NCBI GenBank assembly: GCA_910578885.1
Contig: CAJTSH010000046.1
Location: 1-23,399 of the forward strand
DNA from: an uncultured Lachnospiraceae bacterium
Lineage (GTDB): Bacteria; Bacillota; Clostridia; Lachnospirales; Lachnospiraceae
Direction of reading: 5' to 3'
Length of the DNA: 23,399 bases
Below, piece by piece: positions 14,236 to 21,514 of the stretch (positions are counted from its first letter, which is position 1; each line of letters begins with the position of its first letter). The position numbers and the translations under genes are program-made. The notes under the pieces were generated by a model. That model was not told where the DNA came from. It was given only the letters and a program-made list of their open reading frames with translations, and made no database searches.

Positions 14236-16002
14236 ATGAAATCATCAGCGGAATTAAGGGATTTACTGGATCGGATAGACCGCAGGGGATATCCGGCGTA
14301 TAAGGAAACAAAGGGAATATACCAGTTTGGAGGCTATGCTCTTTGCATAGACCATGTACAGGGAGACCCGTTTGCAGCGCCTTCAAAGGTCAGTATCCAC
14401 ATTGCGGGGAAGGATGCAGGGTTTCCGAAAGAATTATTTGATAAAAGCTGGAAACGGATTATGCTGCAGGACTATCTGCTGCGTCAGTTTTACCGGGCAG
14501 TGGAGGAGTATTCGTTTCGGGCAAAGGGCTCGGGGAAGAGCGGGCTTTTGGCAGTCAGCCGTCCCGGACAAGAAATCTTAGAGCGCAGCGCATGTCAGAT
14601 GGACGCATCAAACGGAAACATGATTCTTCGGATGGAAGTGGGGTTTCCGGCAAATGGAAGAACCGTAAATTCCAGAGAACTAGAGAAAATCTTTTTTGAT
14701 TTTCTTCCGAAATGCGTGAAAGGAAATTTATTTTACAAATCTTTAGATGCGGGTATACTGAAAAAGAATGCCAATCTTGCAGAGGATCAGCAGTACATCA
14801 GGGAACAGCTAAAGGAACAGGGGCTTGTGGCATTTGTTGCAAACGGTGCGGTTCTGCCAAGAGAATCCGGCGTTTCCAAGCGCCCGATGAAGCGGGCGGT
14901 CGCATTTAAAGCTCCGGCTTCTATGGAGGTTTCCATACAGCTTCCGCATTATGGGGAATTAAAGGGAATGGGAATTCCCCATGGAATTACCCTGATTGTT
15001 GGCGGCGGCTATCATGGCAAATCTACTTTGTTGAAGGCTGTTGAGTTAGGCGTCTATAATCATGTGGCAGGTGACGGCAGGGAGTATGTTATTACGGATG
15101 AAACAGCCATGAAGATTCGGGCGGAGGATGGAAGAAGCATCCGAAATGTAGATATTTCCATGTTTATCAATCATCTTCCAAACGGAAAAGATACGACGGT
15201 CTTTTCGACGGAGGACGCCAGCGGAAGCACCTCTCAGGCAGCAAATGTCATAGAGGCGATGGAGGCGGGAACGAAGACCTTTCTTATTGATGAGGATACA
15301 AGCGCGACGAACTTCATGATAAGGGACGAGCTGATGCAGAGAGTGGTAAATCGTGCTTCTGAGCCGATTACGCCGTTTGTGGACCGGATCCGGGAGATAT
15401 ATGAAAAATATGGGATTTCTACCATACTGGTAGCCGGAAGTTCCGGCTCTTATTTTCATAAGGCGGATAAGATTTTGCAGATGGATTGTTATGAGCCGAA
15501 GGACATTACGGAATTTGCCAAAGCAGAAGCCGAGAGATATCCGTTGGCAGCAGAGCCAGTACCGGAGTGTAAAGAACCGGATTTTCGGCGGTGTCCGGTG
15601 CAATCCGGAGGCGGAGCAAGTGAGCGGGGCGGCTCTGGAAGAGGCAGAGGGAATGGAAGAAGAGGCGGAGATGCCGGCGGAAGAGAGGAAAGAGTCAAGA
15701 TTAAGACGACAGGCTGCGATACGATATCTTTGAACAAGGAAAATATCGATATGCGGTATGTGGAACAGCTTGCCGACAACGAGCAGATGACTTCATTAGG
15801 CTATATTTTAAGCTATGCCGGAAAACACTATTTTAGCGGAAGAAAAAGCATACAGTCGATTGTGGAAGAAGTTTCCGGTTTGATAGAGGAAAAGGGAATC
15901 GGGGCTGTGTGTGGGGGCAGCTATCTTTCGTCGGGGCTTTGCGTGCCAAGGAAACAGGAAATCTTTGCGTGCCTGAACCGGTATCGGGGGCTTCGGTTTT
16001 AG
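14236..16002 (+). CDS. ABC-class P-loop ATPase (COG3044 type) with RG-rich linker
   Basis: 588 residues. It matches the predicted ABC-class ATPases of COG3044, soluble proteins without membrane domains and of unknown function. Walker A is GGGYHGKST (256-264), an ABC-signature-like SGSTSQ comes before the Walker B region FLIDEDTSATNF (D352 central), and the N-terminal domain starts with the family's LRDLLDRIDRRGYPAYK. Residues about 458-490 form a Gly/Arg-rich, RGG-like segment (ERGGSGRGRGNGRRGG) before a C-terminal domain beginning VKIKTTGCDTISLN. AAGGAGG (14224-14230) is 5 bases before the ATG at 14236; the ATG at 14233 is too close. It lies between the M18 aminopeptidase and the NUDIX gene, 23 bases from the latter. 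A nucleic-acid role is suggested by the RG segment only. Confidence 0.85.
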   Translation: MKSSAELRDLLDRIDRRGYPAYKETKGIYQFGGYALCIDHVQGDPFAAPSKVSIHIAGKDAGFPKELFDKSWKRIMLQDYLLRQFYRAVEEYSFRAKGSGKSGLLAVSRPGQEILERSACQMDASNGNMILRMEVGFPANGRTVNSRELEKIFFDFLPKCVKGNLFYKSLDAGILKKNANLAEDQQYIREQLKEQGLVAFVANGAVLPRESGVSKRPMKRAVAFKAPASMEVSIQLPHYGELKGMGIPHGITLIVGGGYHGKSTLLKAVELGVYNHVAGDGREYVITDETAMKIRAEDGRSIRNVDISMFINHLPNGKDTTVFSTEDASGSTSQAANVIEAMEAGTKTFLIDEDTSATNFMIRDELMQRVVNRASEPITPFVDRIREIYEKYGISTILVAGSSGSYFHKADKILQMDCYEPKDITEFAKAEAERYPLAAEPVPECKEPDFRRCPVQSGGGASERGGSGRGRGNGRRGGDAGGREERVKIKTTGCDTISLNKENIDMRYVEQLADNEQMTSLGYILSYAGKHYFSGRKSIQSIVEEVSGLIEEKGIGAVCGGSYLSSGLCVPRKQEIFACLNRYRGLRF

Positions 16003-16025
16003 CAGGGGGACAGAAGGAGAAAAAT

Positions 16026-16502
16026 ATGCGACTGACAACGCTGTGTTACATAGAAAAGGATGACAGCTATCTAATGCTGCACCGGGTAAAAAAGAAGAAT
16101 GACATCAATCAGGACAAATGGATCGGAGTGGGCGGACATTTTGAAGAGGGGGAAAGCCCGGAGGAATGTCTGTTGCGGGAAGTGTGGGAAGAGACAGGAC
16201 TTCGCTTAAATAGCTGGAGATTTCGCGGGATTGTCACTTTTCAATGCGACGATTACGAGACGGAATATATGTGTCTTTATACTTCCTCGGATTTTGAAGG
16301 GGAATTGATTGAATGTGATGAAGGTATCTTGGAGTGGGTCAAAAAAAGTGCAGTGGATCAGCTTCCTATCTGGGAAGGCGACAAAGTATTCTTCCGTCTA
16401 TTGCGGGAAGAGGCTCCATTCTTCTCCTTAAAGCTCTGCTACAAGGGAGATAGATTGACGGAGTGCGTGTTGGATGGACAGAATATCTTAGGCAGCATTT
16501 GA
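16026..16502 (+). CDS. NUDIX hydrolase (MutT/8-oxo-dGTP diphosphatase-like)
   Basis: 158 residues from the ATG at 16026, preceded by AAGGAG; the open frame upstream overlaps the ATPase gene and has no ribosome site. A perfect Nudix box runs from G37 to L59 (G-x5-E43-x7-R51-E52-V-W-E55-E56-T-G-L). The start LTTLCYIEKDDSYLMLHR and the NQDKWIGVGGHFEEGE region resemble the MutT-like group that hydrolyses 8-oxo-dGTP or other nucleoside triphosphates to monophosphates. It sits 23 bases behind the COG3044-type gene and 19 bases before the following unknown gene, so these are probably one operon. Substrate is inference. Confidence 0.9.
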   Translation: MRLTTLCYIEKDDSYLMLHRVKKKNDINQDKWIGVGGHFEEGESPEECLLREVWEETGLRLNSWRFRGIVTFQCDDYETEYMCLYTSSDFEGELIECDEGILEWVKKSAVDQLPIWEGDKVFFRLLREEAPFFSLKLCYKGDRLTECVLDGQNILGSI

Positions 16503-16521
16503 GAATAATACGGAGGATGCC

Positions 16522-16923
16522 ATGAAGAATAAATCAAAGCGAAAGAAGATAAAAGAAAACAGGCAGACCAGCAGCGTTCCTAAGGAATGGCTGTATCTGA
16601 ATCCGGAGGAAGTGGCGCCGCGGGAGATTGCACAGATTTTTGACAAAAGAAGCGGAATCAGCGCACAGCTTTGGGAGGAGGCTAAGGTTGTGGAGATAGA
16701 ATTGCCGGAAGCAGGCGCCGTGGATATGGAATGGCTGAAGCTGCCAACGGAGGAAGCAGATTTTGATGAGTACCTGCAGGCACAACAGATACGGTCGGTG
16801 TTTTTGGTAACACTTGTTCCCGAGGATTTTGGGAAGGCAGAGCCTGTAATGAAGCAGATAACAGAGAGCCTCGGAGGATATTTCTGCGGAGATAATGAGA
16901 GCTTTACACCGATTGTCCGGTAA
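16522..16923 (+). CDS. Small protein of unknown function, basic N-terminus
   Basis: 133 residues, no family recognised. The first 20 residues are strongly basic (KNKSKRKKIKENR), the rest is acidic and mixed alpha/beta with no signal peptide or membrane segment. The middle has a SVFLVTLVPEDF strand-turn pattern and the C-terminus a GGYFCGDNESFTPIV block. A clear CGGAGG site precedes the ATG by about 7 bases. Tight spacing (19 bases) behind the NUDIX gene argues that it is a genuine coding gene and co-expressed with it. The basic tail could bind nucleic acid or ribosomes; that is speculation. Confidence 0.8.
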   Translation: MKNKSKRKKIKENRQTSSVPKEWLYLNPEEVAPREIAQIFDKRSGISAQLWEEAKVVEIELPEAGAVDMEWLKLPTEEADFDEYLQAQQIRSVFLVTLVPEDFGKAEPVMKQITESLGGYFCGDNESFTPIVR

Positions 16924-16973
16924 ATAATTTAAGGTTTCACAAATATTTATATAGAAAAGAAGGAGGAAACAAT

Positions 16974-17315
16974 ATGCCATTTATTGATTCAAAGATTACC
17001 GTGCCGGTAACAGAGGAGAAAAGGGAGGTGATTAAGAGCGAGCTTGGGAAAGCTATCGGAATTGTGGGAAAGCCGGAGAGTTTTCTGATGGTAGGTTTTG
17101 AGGACAATTATGATTTGTATATGGGTGGAAACAAGTTGGAAAAAGGCGCTTTTGTGGCGGTAAGCCTTTTTGGAAATTCTACATCCGACGCTTATAACAA
17201 GATGACTGCGGAAATCTGTCGTATTTATGAGGAACAGCTCGGGATTCCGGGAAATGCGGTGTATATTACTTATACCGGAGTCGGTGACTGGGGCTGGAAC
17301 GGAAGGAACTTTTAA
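16974..17315 (+). CDS. MIF/phenylpyruvate tautomerase family protein
   Basis: 113 residues, the same length as mammalian MIF (114). The Pro after the initiator Met (MPFIDSK), which is the catalytic base of the superfamily, is present, and Lys33 (VGKPESF) aligns with the second active-site residue. YITYTGVGDWGWNGRNF at the end corresponds to the MIF C-terminus (..VYINY...GWN...F). The CxxC redox motif of animal MIF is absent. Family members tautomerise phenylpyruvate-like keto-enols; the physiological substrate in bacteria is usually unknown. GAAGGAGG lies 9 bases before the ATG. It is the last gene of the cluster that begins with the M18 aminopeptidase. Family call is strong; any action on host cells is unproven. 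Confidence 0.88.
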   Translation: MPFIDSKITVPVTEEKREVIKSELGKAIGIVGKPESFLMVGFEDNYDLYMGGNKLEKGAFVAVSLFGNSTSDAYNKMTAEICRIYEEQLGIPGNAVYITYTGVGDWGWNGRNF

Positions 17316-17429
17316 AAAATGTCGGTTTGTGGGAGACGAAAATGGGAACGAATAGAAAGATTTTAGAGGAGCTTGAGTAAGATTTAGAAAGGATTCATTT
17401 CGTGTTTCACAGATAAAATACAAAAATTG

Positions 17430-17460
17430 TGCGTTGGCTTTGGCAGGAAGCGCATTTTTG
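17430..17460 (+). terminator. Weak terminator candidate behind the MIF-like gene
   Basis: TGCGTT (17430-17435) pairs with AAGCGCA (17448-17454, one bulged G), followed by TTTTTG. The stem is short and the gene end is over 100 bases upstream, so this is tentative. The rest of 17316-17510 shows nothing else convincing. Confidence 0.4.
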
Positions 17461-17510
17461 TTCTTTCCGCATATGTTATTAAGACTCAAAATATAAGGGT
17501 ATGATGAAGA

Positions 17511-18584
17511 ATGGAAAAGTATGCGGTATTGTCTATAGAAACGCACTTGTTCTTTGCAAGAATCATGAAGGAGCATGCACTCTTTTTGGAGGCAGGATTT
17601 CCCTGTAAGGATGAGGCATGGATAAAAAAGGCGGACTGGTTCAAAGAGCAGTTTGAGGAGCTGCTAAGAGATGCAGTAGAGATTGGGGAAGGACGGATTG
17701 GCGGATGTATCTTAAAATCCGGCGAGCTGCTTACAGAATTTACCATTCCGGCGGAAAAGAGGACGGCGTGTTTAAGCGGAATTGCAATTGACAGCGAGAT
17801 ATCCGGCATGGAGCGGAGGATGATTCAGAGCGTTTTTTGCGAAGGGGAAAGAAATGCGGGGCAGAATGACGGCTGTGGATGTGAAGGCAATGAGGGCAAT
17901 CGGAAAAATGCCTGTGTATGTGAAGGCAATGAGGGCAATCGGAAAAATGCCTGTGGATGTGAAAGTAATGCAGGTAATCGGAAAAATGCTTGTGGATGCA
18001 GAAGCAATGTCCGTCAGGGCAGTAGGCGCGGATGGGAAAAGATTCATGAAATAAACCGGCGGGCTCTTCGTCTGTTGAATGGGCTGATTGAGTTCAAGGA
18101 GAGTATTTTAAATGAGGTTGCAGACGGAAATTTATTTAATGCAAATTATCCGCTGCTGATTCAGCACATTATCCGGGAAGCAAAGCTGTACCGTGCAACG
18201 GTGGAAGAATTATTGCGGAATGGAAAAATTTCCCGCCAGAGAATGGGGGAAATGGAAAGTTTCTGGAATCAGATTATGATGGAACATGCTCTCTTTATCC
18301 GCGGATTGCTGGATCCGTCGGAGGAGGAGCTGATTGCTGCGGCAGATGGATTTGCAGCGGATTATAAGAAGCTTTTGGAACAGGCGAGGCAGCAGGATTG
18401 GCAGGCAATGGATGAGCTGACAAGAGAGTCGCTGGAAGAAACTTTAAAATACCGGGAGTTTAAAACGGCGGGAGCCGAGGGGATTTTGTGCGGAGAAATT
18501 GCGTCTATTATTCTTCCTCTTCTGGCAGATCATGTGCTGCGCGAGGCAAATCACTATATCCGTATCTTAGAGTGTGGGCAGTGA
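17511..18584 (+). CDS. DUF2935 protein with Cys-rich 13-residue repeat insertion
   Basis: 357 residues. The start (SIETHLFFARIMKEHALFLEAGF) and the second half (WNQIMMEHALFIRGLLDPSE, then a final LPLLADHVLREANHYIRILE) are two DUF2935-type four-helix bundles, ferritin-like in appearance with His and Glu at helix positions suited to metal binding. Typical members have the two bundles joined by a short linker. Here residues 122-160 carry three tandem copies of a 13-residue unit (C-x-C-E-x-N-x-G-N-R-K-N-A) plus a partial fourth, coded by exact 39-base repeats from 17874 to 17990. The ribosome site is weak (AAGGG about 12 bases upstream). It lies between a weak terminator and a strong one. A metal-related role is plausible but not established for the family. 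Confidence 0.85.
   Translation: MEKYAVLSIETHLFFARIMKEHALFLEAGFPCKDEAWIKKADWFKEQFEELLRDAVEIGEGRIGGCILKSGELLTEFTIPAEKRTACLSGIAIDSEISGMERRMIQSVFCEGERNAGQNDGCGCEGNEGNRKNACVCEGNEGNRKNACGCESNAGNRKNACGCRSNVRQGSRRGWEKIHEINRRALRLLNGLIEFKESILNEVADGNLFNANYPLLIQHIIREAKLYRATVEELLRNGKISRQRMGEMESFWNQIMMEHALFIRGLLDPSEEELIAAADGFAADYKKLLEQARQQDWQAMDELTRESLEETLKYREFKTAGAEGILCGEIASIILPLLADHVLREANHYIRILECGQ
17874..18029 (+). repeat. 39-base tandem repeat inside the DUF2935 gene
   Basis: Units begin at 17874, 17913, 17952 and 17991, spaced exactly 39 bases. The first two are almost identical, the third diverges slightly and the fourth decays after about 15 bases. The repeat keeps the reading frame and encodes a CxC-containing 13-residue unit. 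Copy number changes by slippage would alter protein length without a frameshift. Confidence 0.92.
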
Positions 18585-18602
18585 TTACGCCGCCGGGATC
18601 AG

Positions 18603-18643
18603 GGCATTTGGAAGTTTTTTGCAAGACTTCCAAATGCCTTTTT
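18603..18643 (+). terminator. Terminator of the DUF2935 gene
   Basis: GGCATTTGGAAG (18603-18614) pairs perfectly with CTTCCAAATGCC (18627-18638) and is followed by TTTTT. Confidence 0.88.
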
Positions 18644-18728
18644 GAAATATCTGATTGTGAAAAGGAAAAGCGAAGGGTATGATGTAATCAGAACATGTTT
18701 CAGGGATGTGGGGAGCTTGGAAGGTAAG

Positions 18729-19434
18729 ATGGTGAAAAAAGCGCTGCCAGTAGGCGTGGAAAATTTTGAAGATATAGTGATATCCAATTATTATTATGTG
18801 GATAAAAAATATAGTTAAGGCAGATCGTGAAACAAAAGGGCAGATTGAGACGCTTTTGAGTGGAGGGACATTGGATATTCAGGTACATGAAGAAGTTACG
18901 TATGAAGACATGGACAGCAGAGGGGAGAATTTATGGAACTTCCTCTTTTTTACAGGGTATCTGACGAAAGAGAAGGAATATTTTAAAGAATCAGCTATAT
19001 TCCTGATGGTGCGGATTCCTAATATAGAAGTGAGGACAATTTATCAGACTACGATTTTAGGCTGGATGCGTCAAAAGATAGAAAAGCAGGACTTTCGGGA
19101 TTTGTACTGCGCAGAAAACTTTTAACATGGTTTTCTTGCAGGAATCTTAAGTCAGAGTGAGGATTATCTGGTAAAATCCAATCGTGAGTCTGGCGATGGG
19201 CGTTCTGACGTCATGGTAAAAAGTCCTTCTCTGCGGGGCAGGCCATTTATTCTGGAAGTGAAGGTTTCTGCTCATGTTGATGAGTTGGAAACAGATGCGG
19301 AGAAAGCGTTACAGCAGATATATGATAAAAGATATATGGAGGAGCTGTTGGCAGAAGGATATAAGAAGATTGACTGTTATGGAATAGCGTTTTTTCGGAA
19401 AGACTGCGAGATCCGGTTTGGAGAGGGCGGCTGA
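18729..19434 (+). pseudogene. Decayed AAA-ATPase-like / PD-(D/E)XK nuclease-like gene
   Basis: Three pieces of one family are visible. 18729-18818 codes the N-terminus (VKKALPVGVENFEDI, NYYYVDKK) and then stops. From about 18800 in another frame runs the C-terminal part of the ATPase module (ADRETKGQIETLLSGGTLD, ENLWNFLFFTGYL). An in-frame TAA at 19123-19125 falls where intact relatives have Tyr in ENFYHGF. After it the same frame continues with HGFLAGIL, DYLVKSNRESGDGRSDVMV and ILEVKVS, the PD-(D/E)XK-like core (D, then E-x-K), to 19434. The Walker A and most of the ATPase domain are deleted. In this family (often annotated DUF1703/AAA-ATPase_like plus PDDEXK_9) intact genes are about 500-600 codons and multi-copy in gut Clostridia and Bacteroides. 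Function of the family is unknown; this copy cannot be functional. Confidence 0.8.
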
Positions 19435-19496
19435 GGGAAAGGTTTAAGAAATATATAAAACAAATTACGCATCCCCAACTTCAAGCGGATGTGTGG

Positions 19497-19525
19497 TCAT
19501 ATCCCCCCTGAATGCTGCATACAAT
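19497..19525 (+). promoter_or_regulatory. Sigma-E (mother-cell) promoter of spoIIID
   Basis: TCATATCC (19497-19504), 13 bases, CATACAAT (19518-19525). The Bacillus sigma-E consensus is KMATATTT, 13-15 bases, CATACAMT, so the -10 matches fully and the -35 at six of eight positions. It lies 30 bases before the spoIIID start, the position expected from Bacillus, where sigma-E drives spoIIID. Confidence 0.8.
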
Positions 19526-19554
19526 GTAAAAACAAATATCGCAGGGGAAAATCC

Positions 19555-19809
19555 TTGAAGAGTTATATAGAAGAAAGAGCAGTGGAAATAGCAAGATTTA
19601 TCATTGATAACAATGCAACGGTAAGACAGACTGCGAAACAGTTTGGGATAAGCAAGAGTACGGTACATAAGGACGTGACGGAGCGTCTTATGCAAATTAA
19701 TCCGGCGCTCGCAAAGTCGGCGCGAAAGGTACTGGATGTGAACAAGTCGGAACGGCATATTCGGGGCGGGCTTGCTACAAGGGAAAAATATCTGCATCAG
19801 CATATGTAA
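19555..19809 (+). CDS. spoIIID: Sporulation transcriptional regulator SpoIIID
   Basis: 84 residues, close to Bacillus SpoIIID (93). SpoIIID is a small DNA-binding protein that adjusts the sigma-E regulon in the mother cell. The helix-turn-helix is at 22-45 (TVRQTAKQFGISKSTVHKDV), followed by the family's LMQINPALAKSARKVLDVNKSERHIRGGLATREKY and a short basic tail. The start is the TTG at 19555, 6 bases behind AGGGGA; the in-frame ATG at 19489 lies upstream of the sigma-E promoter and can be excluded. A long hairpin follows the stop. Very high confidence. Confidence 0.95.
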   Translation: MKSYIEERAVEIARFIIDNNATVRQTAKQFGISKSTVHKDVTERLMQINPALAKSARKVLDVNKSERHIRGGLATREKYLHQHM

Positions 19810-19835
19810 GGCGGCAGGTATGTAAGAGATTGGGG

Positions 19836-19890
19836 AATGCCGGAAGGATACTTTTTATTGCAGAAGTGTCTTTCCGGCATTTGTTATGTT
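19836..19890 (+). terminator. Terminator of spoIIID
   Basis: A 16-bp stem with two G-T pairs (19836-19851 with 19866-19881) and a 14-base loop, followed by a T-rich stretch (TGTTATGTTT). It works in the plus direction; on the other strand no T-run follows. Confidence 0.65.
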
Positions 19891-20432
19891 TAGTAGGTCA
19901 CTCCTTTTCCCATATTCGGGAAAATCAGGGCTGCGGCACAGTCGAAGATAAAAGCAACGATGAAAATAGTCAGAAGGGATCTCTGAAGCAGGTGAGGAAA
20001 TTTCCACCAGAGTTTTTTCAGGCGTGGCGCTGCAAAGCAGACCCAGACCATCCCGGCTGCTGCAAAGCCCAATGCAATCCACAGGCAGATATAACCGTTG
20101 AAATTCATTGGATATCCAGAATAATCCCAATAGCGAAGCCGCCAGACCTTGTCTAAAAACCAGCCTACGGCAAGCTCTGTTCCGGTTCCGATCAGCCCGG
20201 AAAGAAAGAATACCCGGATATAGGAATGCTCGTATTTTCCAAGAAAGAGGTATATAAGGACGGCGCCGACTCCATACACCGGAAGCCACGGACCGTAAAG
20301 AAATCCGCGATTGAGGAAAGCGCCCTCCTGCATCCATAAAAGTCCGACCTCCCAGAGAAAGCCAAGAATGGATGCGACGAAAAAGAACATGATGCAAGTT
20401 GAAATCTGTTTTAAAATCATTTGTTTTCTCAT
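19890..20432 (-). CDS. PF06541-type integral membrane protein (putative ABC-transporter type IV)
   Basis: 180 residues with about five membrane segments. The family landmarks are the first helix FFFVASILGFLWEV, NRGFLYGPWLPVYGVGAVLI, and DKVWRLRYWDYSGYPMNFNGYICL, which corresponds to the conserved W.YS..P.N..G.I motif. The family is annotated as a putative ABC-transporter permease (COG4905), but no ATPase partner is present here and a transport function is unproven. The ATG at 20432 has no good ribosome site, so the second Met (fifth codon) is an alternative start. It stands alone between spoIIID and the HD gene, on the opposite strand. Confidence 0.82.
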   Translation of the reverse strand: MRKQMILKQISTCIMFFFVASILGFLWEVGLLWMQEGAFLNRGFLYGPWLPVYGVGAVLIYLFLGKYEHSYIRVFFLSGLIGTGTELAVGWFLDKVWRLRYWDYSGYPMNFNGYICLWIALGFAAAGMVWVCFAAPRLKKLWWKFPHLLQRSLLTIFIVAFIFDCAAALIFPNMGKGVTY

Positions 20433-20538
20433 AGAAAAAGTATTTCCGAATCATGGAGAATTATGTATACTGAATAGTAGGAATAGGATAACTTGAAATT
20501 TTAGATGATGCTTTAGGGATTGACCAGGAGAGATGCAG

Positions 20539-21333
20539 ATGAGCAGTAGGATTGACAGAAAACAGGTAAGAGAAGCATTTGCAGATTATACGTCTGCTTA
20601 TGATGTGACTGATGAAAAAATTAAGTTGAAAATTGACCATACCTATCGGGTGGCGGAGCTTTGCGAGCAGATTGCAAAGTCGCAGTGTCTGTCTGAAGAA
20701 GACGTGGATGTGGCATGGCTGCTTGGCATGCTGCATGATGTGGGACGGTTTGAGCAACTCCGGCAGTATGGGACATTTGTAGATGCGAAGTCTATTGACC
20801 ATGCGCAGTTCGGTGCGGATATTTTGTTTCGAGATGGAAAAATTAATGACTATCTTCCAAGAGCGATATGGAGCGAGGAGATTAAAATGAAACTGTTAGA
20901 GACAGCGATTCGTTGTCACAGTGCGTACCGGATTCCGGAAGAGCTGGATGAGCGGACAAGTATGTTTTGCAATATTTTACGAGATGCGGATAAGATTGAT
21001 ATTTTGAGGGTAAATATGGATGTTCCTCTGGAAGCGATTTATAATGTGACGACGGAGGAATTGAAAAATTGTGAGGTGTCTGAAGGAGTACTGAAAAGTT
21101 TTGAGGAGGAACATGCAACTTTGCGCAGCTTAAAGAAGACTCCGGTGGACAACGTCGCGGGACATATTTCGCTGGTTTTTGAATTGGTGTTTCCAATTAG
21201 CGTTCGGTTGGTGAGGGAGCAGGGATATTTGGACGGGCTGTTGCAATTTGAATCAGATTGTCCCAAGACGCGTGAGCAATTTGCCTGCATGAGGGAGAGG
21301 GTAAATCAGTTCATGGCCAAGCGGGTGAGGTAA
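20539..21333 (+). CDS. HD-domain phosphohydrolase
   Basis: 264 residues from the ATG at 20539, which is 8 bases behind AGGAG (20526-20530); the ATG at 20533 is only 2 bases away from it. The HD motif set is complete: KIDHTYRVAEL (His), WLLGMLHDVGRFEQ (His-Asp) and ILRDADKIDIL (Asp), with DHAQFGADIL between, the pattern of metal-dependent phosphohydrolases. The C-terminal half is helical and less conserved. Family members act on nucleotides or nucleotide second messengers; no substrate can be read. A TATACT (20466-20471) upstream could be its -10, but the -35 is poor. It precedes guaA, which has its own promoter. Confidence 0.87.
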   Translation: MSSRIDRKQVREAFADYTSAYDVTDEKIKLKIDHTYRVAELCEQIAKSQCLSEEDVDVAWLLGMLHDVGRFEQLRQYGTFVDAKSIDHAQFGADILFRDGKINDYLPRAIWSEEIKMKLLETAIRCHSAYRIPEELDERTSMFCNILRDADKIDILRVNMDVPLEAIYNVTTEELKNCEVSEGVLKSFEEEHATLRSLKKTPVDNVAGHISLVFELVFPISVRLVREQGYLDGLLQFESDCPKTREQFACMRERVNQFMAKRVR

Positions 21334-21434
21334 GCCATGCGCTCTAGATGAGTTGCGTAATAAAATTGCGGCCGAAACGAAGAACATTGAAAATCGGGAG
21401 GTTTTGAATTGTGAGAAATTTTGCGATTTATTAC

Positions 21435-21463
21435 TTGTCTTTCGATTGTGCCTACTCTATAAT
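21435..21463 (+). promoter_or_regulatory. Promoter of guaA
   Basis: TTGTCT (21435-21440), 17 bases, TATAAT (21458-21463), with about 45 bases of leader before the GTG. The leader is too short for a purine riboswitch and none is seen. Confidence 0.8.
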
Positions 21464-21514
21464 GAGGGATAGAGTTTCGAAAATTTTTGGAGATAATTAC
21501 AGGAGGATGAAAAC

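Noticed and set aside
17342..17380. 12-codon ORF MGTNRKILEELE with a ribosome-site-like GGGAG
   Set aside because: Too short to distinguish from chance and with no recognisable partner or context.
17825..18054. Repetitive ORFs in the other frames of the 39-base repeat
   Set aside because: They arise because 39 is a multiple of 3 and the repeat keeps several frames open; the DUF2935 frame is the one flanked by real domains.
19489..19554. Longer spoIIID start at the ATG at 19489
   Set aside because: This ATG lies upstream of the sigma-E promoter and adds residues absent from SpoIIID homologues.
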